The translations under genes and the position numbers were made by a program. DNA of 64,000 nucleotides from Phormidesmis priestleyi BC1401 (GTDB taxonomy: Bacteria; Cyanobacteriota; Cyanobacteriia; Leptolyngbyales; Leptolyngbyaceae): NCBI RefSeq assembly GCF_001650195.1, contig NZ_LXYR01000010.1, positions 1-64,000 of the forward strand, read 5' to 3'. Position 1 is the first letter of the stretch. Every line of letters starts with the position of its first letter. The notes under the pieces are model-generated. The model did not search any database. It was not told the DNA's origin and saw nothing but the letters and a program-made list of their open reading frames with translations. Below, piece after piece: positions 58,890-64,000 of this stretch.

Positions 58890-59450
58890 CTATTTGGCGG
58901 CGACAGTTTTCAGAAGATCTTTTAACTGTTGCCGAATTTGCTGTTCTTTCCGGGCAGCAGACGTTCCGGCTTCACCGACTTTGTTCTCAAACTCTGTCTG
59001 CCTTTGCTGAAGCGGATCAGACCCTTGCGCCTCAGCTTTTGCGATCGCGGTGGTGTATCGGTCTGCTAGTTTCTCGACGCGCTGTTTAGCTGCATGGTAG
59101 CGATTGCCATATCGAGTTGTCAGCGTTGCATCTAGAGTAATCCAGCGACTTTTTAACTCAACAGACAGCCGATTTTTAAAGGTGGCGAAGAGATTTTTAA
59201 TCACCGTTTGAGAACTGTTTGAAGTCGTCTCTTCGGAGGAGTTTGAACTCTCTTCGTTGAGGGTGCTAGCGATCGTAGAGAAACTGTCTTTGGCGATCGT
59301 GCCCACTTCGCTAGAACCTGCTTTGAGTTCGGTCACAGCTTGCGATGCTGCTTCTCGGACGATTTCACCAATCCGAACGGCTCGCGTTCCTCCTTGGGCT
59401 TTGACTTTTTGAAAGTTGGTTGTGATGCGGTCTTTGATGGAGTCTGTCAT
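58890..59450 (-). CDS. Hypothetical helical protein
   Basis: 186 residues, highly charged and largely helical, with no membrane segment. It opens MTDSIKDRITTNFQKVKAQG, includes VREAASQAVTELKAGSSEVG and a Ser-rich linker (SNSSEETTSNSSQ), and ends with a basic/acidic coiled region (RQQLKDLLKTVAAK). It resembles late-embryogenesis-like or coiled stress proteins in composition only. No family is assigned. It is part of the leftward group with Pmp3 and DUF1232. Confidence 0.65.
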   Translation of the reverse strand: MTDSIKDRITTNFQKVKAQGGTRAVRIGEIVREAASQAVTELKAGSSEVGTIAKDSFSTIASTLNEESSNSSEETTSNSSQTVIKNLFATFKNRLSVELKSRWITLDATLTTRYGNRYHAAKQRVEKLADRYTTAIAKAEAQGSDPLQQRQTEFENKVGEAGTSAARKEQQIRQQLKDLLKTVAAK

Positions 59451-59495
59451 GGTTTACCTGCTGTTTAGCGTTGCAAATTTGGATGGGTCATCGGA

Positions 59496-59759
59496 CTAAC
59501 TGACTGAAACAGTTTCTGGGTTGGCACTCTTTGTTTTGCGCGTTTTAAGCTGTGCTAAAAGCAGTTGAGAAACTTCTGTAACCAGAACGGTTGCAATCAC
59601 TCCGTCGTCAATCCAGCCCAAAATCGGAAGTGCATCGGTGGCTAGATTAAAAGGACTCACGAGATAAAACAAACTACCTAATACGATCAGCCAACGATAT
59701 TTAGAATTCTGCAACGTGGTGCGATACCAAGCATAGAGCGGTTGAGTGAAGAATTTCAT
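59496..59759 (-). CDS. YkvA/DUF1232 family membrane protein
   Basis: 87 residues from the ATG at 59759 (MKFFTQPLYAWYRTTLQNSK). The open frame continues 40 codons upstream, but that part is not family-like. The DUF1232 signature is SLFYLVSPFNLATDALPILG followed by WIDDGVIATVLVTEVSQLLL. It is a small membrane protein of unknown function, often in stress-related contexts. It starts the leftward group 59.8-58.2 kb. Confidence 0.85.
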   Translation of the reverse strand: MKFFTQPLYAWYRTTLQNSKYRWLIVLGSLFYLVSPFNLATDALPILGWIDDGVIATVLVTEVSQLLLAQLKTRKTKSANPETVSVS

Positions 59760-60152
59760 CGGTTGCCTTTTGGTTGACAAGACTATCTTCGCAAACCCCT
59801 CGCTATATTTCTGGTGTTGATAACCCACGATTTTGTCGTAGCATTCCCACCTTATAGACTTCTGTAATCGTCTTAGCATTCGGTGGATGTCTTGGTAGCA
59901 GTTTCAAAGTCATCCTTCAAATAAGCCTATCTCGATCGATAGACAAGGTGAGAATCATTTATGTCCCTTAGGTAGATGCAGGTTTATATATCTTCTGAGT
60001 GACTTAGCTGCTTTTAGTTGAACCGTGTATCATCTCTATACACAGCTCTCAAAAACAAAATCTAATTTGTAGTTTTTGCTACAGAATATATTAGAATTAT
60101 GGAGTTCAGAGAAAAACTCTGTTAATCGTTAGAATCTTGCATTTTGTGAATC

Positions 60153-60539
60153 ATGGCTATTGCACTTCAAGTCAACCCTTCTAAAATTTCTGCTCAACAC
60201 CAAGCCACGATCGCAGCTTCTCTCGCCCATCGGCTAGCCGTTGCAAAGGTGGCTCAAAACAATCAACTCATCACTCTGTTAGAGCAAGAACAACGTCAGC
60301 TAGATGGCACCTCAAATCGTGCACTTGGTTTGTCTGAGTTTGCCGCACACATTCAGCGAGCTTGGCACTCCTGGTTAGATGCGCTCGATCGTCAGTCTCA
60401 GCTTTCAGTTAAGAGAGTTGTTGGTGAGTCTGGTATGACTTTTTGGCACGCCTATGACCCTCAAACTGGGAAGTCTCTCTACGCAGAGTCCTCTTCAGAA
60501 GTCGTGAAGTGGATCGAAGACAATCGTTTAGGACAGTAA
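60153..60539 (+). CDS. Hypothetical protein
   Basis: 128 residues. The helical N-terminal part (PSKISAQHQATIAASLAHRL) is followed by a helical middle and a C-terminal segment with GMTFWHAYDPQTGKSLYAES and SEVVKWIEDNRLGQ. The last part resembles a small beta-hairpin motif common in cyanobacterial proteins of unknown function. It is monocistronic and followed by a strong hairpin. Confidence 0.7.
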   Translation: MAIALQVNPSKISAQHQATIAASLAHRLAVAKVAQNNQLITLLEQEQRQLDGTSNRALGLSEFAAHIQRAWHSWLDALDRQSQLSVKRVVGESGMTFWHAYDPQTGKSLYAESSSEVVKWIEDNRLGQ

Positions 60540-60569
60540 ACGTGTCGAGAAAGCTTGAGACATTTTAGA

Positions 60570-60615
60570 CAAACGAATCTTTACGATCGTGGTGAGAATC
60601 GTAAAGATTCGTTTG
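60570..60615. terminator. Perfect 18-bp hairpin after the hypothetical gene
   Basis: CAAACGAATCTTTACGAT at 60570-60587 pairs perfectly with ATCGTAAAGATTCGTTTG at 60598-60615, with a 10-nt loop. It lies 30 bp after the stop codon. Without a T-run it is an unusual terminator; it may act as an RNA stabiliser. Confidence 0.7.
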
Positions 60616-60750
60616 CTGATCTCGGTTAGCCGTCAGTTTGACCAACCCCCTCAGTCAGCTTGATTTGAGCTTTACGGGTATGAACTACTTTGCTTAAACC
60701 TTATTAAGGCGTATGGTGAAGTTGAACGAGGAGACTTTATCGGCACAACT

Positions 60751-61725
60751 ATGGCTCCACTGGTCGCAAACTACTATCTGACCTACCGCTGCAACGCCCG
60801 CTGCCACTTTTGTGACATCTGGGCACTCGAAGCCAAACAAGAAGCATCTTTCGAGACGATTCAGAAAAATCTAGCTGATTTGCGTCGTCTAGGTGTCAAA
60901 TATGTTGACTTTACAGGGGGCGAACCTCTGCTTAGAGCCGATGTCGCTGAGGTCTTTACCGAAGCCAAGCGGCAGGGCTTTACCACGAGCATGACCACCA
61001 ACACGATTCTCTACCCTAAGCGCGCCAAAGAGATGCAGGGCTTGGTAGACTTTCTCAACTTCTCGCTAGACGGGGGCGATGCTGAAACCCACGATCAGTC
61101 GAGAGGGGTGAAGATTTTTGACACGTTGGTCGAGTCGGTTAAAATCGCTCATTCGCTGGGAGAATATCCCGTTCTCAATCACACCGTTACAGCCCAAAAC
61201 TTTGGACGGATTGGTGAAGTCGCCGAGCTGGGTCAGCGTCTGCAAGCCCGCATTTGGCTCAATCCTGCGTTCACTGCCCACAGCAACTACAACTCTAAAA
61301 AGAACCCCACCCCCGACATGGTGAAGGCGATCGAGGTTGCGGCTAAGAAATATAACAATCTTGGTTACAATAAAGCGGCTCTAGCGTTTATCGAAGCGGG
61401 CGGCAACGACACCGAAAAACCTCGCTGTAAGGCGGTCGAGGCGGTGATCGCGATCGGTCCTCACGATGAGCTTCTGCTGCCTTGCTATCATTTTGCTCAA
61501 AAAGGGTTGCCGATCGAAGGTCGCCTCTATGAGCTTTATAAGCAGTCAGAAGAAGTCGAAGAGTTTCGGCAATCGCAGGGTAAGCTGTCGGTCTGTGAAG
61601 GTTGCACCGTTTGGTGTTATCTCATTCCCAGCTTTTTTAAGGGTGTAGACAAATATTGGCTGTTAAACCAAGCAACCTATGTCGGAGAATTCTTGGCAAG
61701 AAAACGATTCTTACAACGAGCTTGA
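60751..61725 (+). CDS. Radical SAM enzyme with SPASM-like C-terminal cysteines
   Basis: 324 residues. The cluster motif is TYRCNARCHFCDIW with Cys14, Cys18 and Cys21. DFTGGEPLLRADVAEVF is the SAM-binding GGEP. C-terminal cysteines (KPRCKAVEAV, LLPCYHF, VCEGCTVWCYLIP) suggest an auxiliary cluster as in SPASM/Twitch enzymes. The substrate is unknown. The next gene, a glycosyltransferase, starts inside its 3' end (47-bp overlap), so the two proteins probably act in one pathway, such as modified lipid or envelope polysaccharide synthesis. Confidence 0.88.
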   Translation: MAPLVANYYLTYRCNARCHFCDIWALEAKQEASFETIQKNLADLRRLGVKYVDFTGGEPLLRADVAEVFTEAKRQGFTTSMTTNTILYPKRAKEMQGLVDFLNFSLDGGDAETHDQSRGVKIFDTLVESVKIAHSLGEYPVLNHTVTAQNFGRIGEVAELGQRLQARIWLNPAFTAHSNYNSKKNPTPDMVKAIEVAAKKYNNLGYNKAALAFIEAGGNDTEKPRCKAVEAVIAIGPHDELLLPCYHFAQKGLPIEGRLYELYKQSEEVEEFRQSQGKLSVCEGCTVWCYLIPSFFKGVDKYWLLNQATYVGEFLARKRFLQRA

Positions 61726-63169
61726 GTCTCTTCCCGAAGAAGCGTGTGCGGCGATCGCTGCCCTCGTAGGGGATTTGCCCGAACCGTCGGAGTTTGATGA
61801 GGTAGATGACAAGCCCTATTCGGGGTTTCGAGGGCGTAGGCGAAAAGCGGCTACGGTCTTAGTCGTGATTTGGGGCGGCACGATCGCGCTGCATCTCGTA
61901 ACGTGGGGATACTGGTTTGTGCTGGGTCTGACCACGTTGATGGGGCTACACGCCGCTAGATTTTTGTTGGCACGTCCATCTGACTTACCAGAACCATTGT
62001 CGGACGACACGCGGGACTCGTATCCGTATATATCGCTGATGATTGCTGCCAAAAATGAAGAGGCGGTGATTGGAAACATTGCCGATCGGCTCTGTAATTT
62101 GGACTATCCGAGCGATCGCTATGAAGTCTGGGTGATTGACGACAACAGCACCGACAAAACGCCGATTCTCTTAGACGAGTTGGCGACTCAATCTCCACAA
62201 CTCAATGTTTTTCATCGTCCTGCAAACGCTGGAGGCGGCAAGTCTGGTGCACTCAATCAAGTGCTGCCGCTGACTCAAGGAGACATTATCGTAGTCTTTG
62301 ATGCGGATGCTCAAGTCGAGCCAGACTTTTTGCGGCGAGTCGTGCCGATGTTCGATCGTCAGCAGGTCGGTGCTGTCCAAGTTCGCAAGGCGATCGTCCA
62401 AGCCGAACCTTGGTTTCAATCCAAAGATGATAATAACTTTTGGATTCGCGGACAGATGGCAGAAATGGCACTTGATGCCTTTATTCATCAACAGCGAGTT
62501 GCGATCGGTGGCGTGGGCGAACTGCGCGGCAATGGTCAATTTGTCCGGCGCACTGCCTTAGAGCAAGTTGGCGGATGGAATGAAGAAACGATCACTGACG
62601 ATTTGGATCTGACGATTCGACTCCACGTTAATCGTTGGGACATTGATGTGCTCACCGTTCCGGCGGTTTATGAAGAGGGCGTGACCAGCGCGATCGGGCT
62701 ATGGCATCAGCGAAATCGTTGGGCGGAGGGCGGCTATCAGCGCTATCTCGACTATTGGCGGCTGATTGCTAGAAACCGCATGGGAACGCGCAAAACCCTT
62801 GATTTACTGATGTTTTGGATCATTCAATATGTCATTCCTACGGCGGCGCTGCCCGACTTTTTGATGGCGATCGCCCGCAGCCGTCCATTGCTGCTCAGTC
62901 CGATTTCGGGGTTGACGGTGACGCTGTTTCTGTTTAGCATGATGGGCGGGTTGCGACGCATTCAGAGAGTCAGCAGAGTCGAGAACAAACTCCGACCGCC
63001 TTCTAAAAGATTTGACTTCTCTCTATTTGTGACGTTGCTGCAATCTCTGCGCGGCACGTTGTATATGATGCACTGGCTTCCGATCGTTGCCAGCACCACG
63101 GTTAGAATGTCCATCCGTCCCAAACGGTTAAAGTGGGTCAAAACGGTGCATCGTGGCGTAGACGACTAG
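61679..63169 (+). CDS. Family 2 processive-type membrane glycosyltransferase
   Basis: 496 residues. A cytoplasmic acidic N-terminus is followed by helices at about 58-100. The GT-A domain has MIAAKNEEAVIGNIADRLCN, VWVIDDNSTDKTPILLDELA, VVFDADAQVEPDFL (DxD), TITDDLDLTIRL and WHQRNRWAEGGYQRY, the QxxRW motif of processive enzymes. Several C-terminal helices start near LLMFWIIQYVIPTAALPDFL. It likely polymerises or exports a polysaccharide. The ATG overlaps the radical SAM gene by 47 bp. Confidence 0.9.
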   Translation: MSENSWQENDSYNELESLPEEACAAIAALVGDLPEPSEFDEVDDKPYSGFRGRRRKAATVLVVIWGGTIALHLVTWGYWFVLGLTTLMGLHAARFLLARPSDLPEPLSDDTRDSYPYISLMIAAKNEEAVIGNIADRLCNLDYPSDRYEVWVIDDNSTDKTPILLDELATQSPQLNVFHRPANAGGGKSGALNQVLPLTQGDIIVVFDADAQVEPDFLRRVVPMFDRQQVGAVQVRKAIVQAEPWFQSKDDNNFWIRGQMAEMALDAFIHQQRVAIGGVGELRGNGQFVRRTALEQVGGWNEETITDDLDLTIRLHVNRWDIDVLTVPAVYEEGVTSAIGLWHQRNRWAEGGYQRYLDYWRLIARNRMGTRKTLDLLMFWIIQYVIPTAALPDFLMAIARSRPLLLSPISGLTVTLFLFSMMGGLRRIQRVSRVENKLRPPSKRFDFSLFVTLLQSLRGTLYMMHWLPIVASTTVRMSIRPKRLKWVKTVHRGVDD

Positions 63170-63403
63170 TGATCGAGGCAGAAACAAACTCCTACGCGAC
63201 AGTCTCTAAGATAAAGTTGTAGCGAGTTTGCTTTAGCGTGTGATAGAACTAGAAGAGGTAGGTGTAGGACTGTAATCTACCGAAAGGCAGTAAAGGATTA
63301 TTCGTTCAAGATTAGAAATGAAGATGTTAACGATCCAGCGTTTTTAATTCTAGACTCCTCAACATAGATTACGCCACGGATAGGTCAAACCCTTCCCATA
63401 AGT

Positions 63404-63850
63404 ATGCAAAGCGAAGCCCCCGTCTCAAAACCCATTCGATCGTTAGACGATGCGATCGAACGCTGTCAGATCTTAGGAATGCGCCTTAGTCGCCAGCGGC
63501 GTTTTATCTTAGAGCTACTTTGGCACGAACAAGAGCACCTGTCTGCCCGTGAGATCTACGATCGTCTCAATCGCCAGGGTAAAGACATTGGGCACACTTC
63601 AGTCTATCAAAACCTGGAAGCGCTTTCTGAGCAAGGAATTATTGAGTGCATTGAGCGATCGGATGGTCGCCTTTATGGAAACGTCAGTGATGCCCACAGT
63701 CACGTCAACTGCATCGACACCAATCAGATTTTAGATATTCATATCGACCTGCCCGACGACCTGATTCGTCAAGTCGAAGCGCAAACAGGCGTACGAATTA
63801 CTGAATATCACATTGATTTCTACGGCTACCGTGCCGATAAAGAAGCCTAG
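63404..63850 (+). CDS. furC: Fur-family regulator (FurC/PerR-like)
   Basis: 148 residues. The winged helix is GMRLSRQRRFILELLWHEQE and LSAREIYDRLNRQGKDIGHT with SVYQNLEALSEQGIIECIER. The metal-binding region SDAHSHVNCIDTNQILDIHI has the His residues, but neither CxxC structural zinc motif of classical Fur is present (CIDT instead). Sequence and missing CxxC resemble cyanobacterial FurC/PerR peroxide regulators, which I recognise but cannot verify. The 150 bp to the window end hold nothing I can support. Confidence 0.82.
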   Translation: MQSEAPVSKPIRSLDDAIERCQILGMRLSRQRRFILELLWHEQEHLSAREIYDRLNRQGKDIGHTSVYQNLEALSEQGIIECIERSDGRLYGNVSDAHSHVNCIDTNQILDIHIDLPDDLIRQVEAQTGVRITEYHIDFYGYRADKEA

Positions 63851-64000
63851 AGACTCAGTTTTAAAAACCTTTGTCCAGGAATCACTGCAAAGTCGGCGAT
63901 CCCCGGATTTCGTTTGTTCACAATTCGCAAGGCTTTCGTCGATCGTTACTCCCGGACGCTCATTATTCTGAGGAGGATATTGAAATAGCCGTCAGCAAGT

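Overview
The window is a piece of a filamentous, Leptolyngbya-like cyanobacterial chromosome. The octamer GCGATCGC (HIP1) occurs throughout, and several genes are cyanobacterial in type: a C-terminal-domain homologue of the orange carotenoid protein, a DUF760 protein, a group-2 sigma factor, a FurC/PerR-like regulator and a tmRNA whose tag begins ANNIV. Short dispersed repeats of the 'ccctcaccctagccctctcc' type sit in about a dozen intergenic gaps. No complete transposase gene was seen.

Layout. 0-6 kb: tail of an unidentified gene, a perfect 42-bp inverted repeat, the 5' half of a decayed restriction-modification methylase, nested repeats, a nucleoside-deoxyribosyltransferase-like gene next to an attC-like hairpin, a truncated phosphodiester-glycosidase pseudogene and a membrane-anchored hydrolase. 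6-9.8 kb: glycogen-debranching-type enzyme and two peroxiredoxin-like genes. 9.9-21.3 kb: ECF sigma factor with two anti-sigma-like genes, Uma2 nuclease, a PEP-CTERM gene group, a Ni/Co transporter-TPR-DUF4331 cluster, a DnaJ-like chaperone and queG. 21.3-26.4 kb: a 21-bp minisatellite, an OCP-CTD homologue, Rrf2 regulator, cbiB, ggt and a DUF3611 pseudogene. 26.6-29.6 kb: an accessory island with a J-domain protein plus HNH nuclease operon, an XRE repressor with tandem operators and small genes. 29.9-37 kb: DUF554 protein, a histone-H1-like protein, a class III aminotransferase, a decayed vapBC-like pair and ligA. 37-39.4 kb: the 3' half of the methylase pseudogene and a second copy of the repeat. 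39.5-52.4 kb: second minisatellite, thioesterase, universal stress protein, CHASE2-PAS-GGDEF cyclase, gshB-grxC-mutY, DUF760, sigma factor and carB. 52.9-57.7 kb: truncated MASE1 protein, a Trypco1-like gene and a caspase-nSTAND-pseudocyclase protein. 57.7-64 kb: tmRNA, small membrane and stress proteins, a radical-SAM/glycosyltransferase pair and a FurC/PerR-like regulator.

Strongest structural observation: the two halves of one methylase gene lie about 37 kb apart on opposite strands, each abutting an inverted copy of the same MITE-like element. A second repeat element is split across the same two points. This is what an inversion of about 2.1-39.2 kb through the two elements would leave.

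Strongest candidate systems: (1) the 54.2-57.7 kb caspase/nSTAND protein, whose class III cyclase domain has lost every catalytic residue I could align, divergent from a Trypco1-like protein; (2) the 26.7-28.4 kb J-domain plus HNH operon beside an XRE repressor; (3) the deoxyribosyltransferase-like gene that looks like an integron cassette. All three are inferences from domain content and context.
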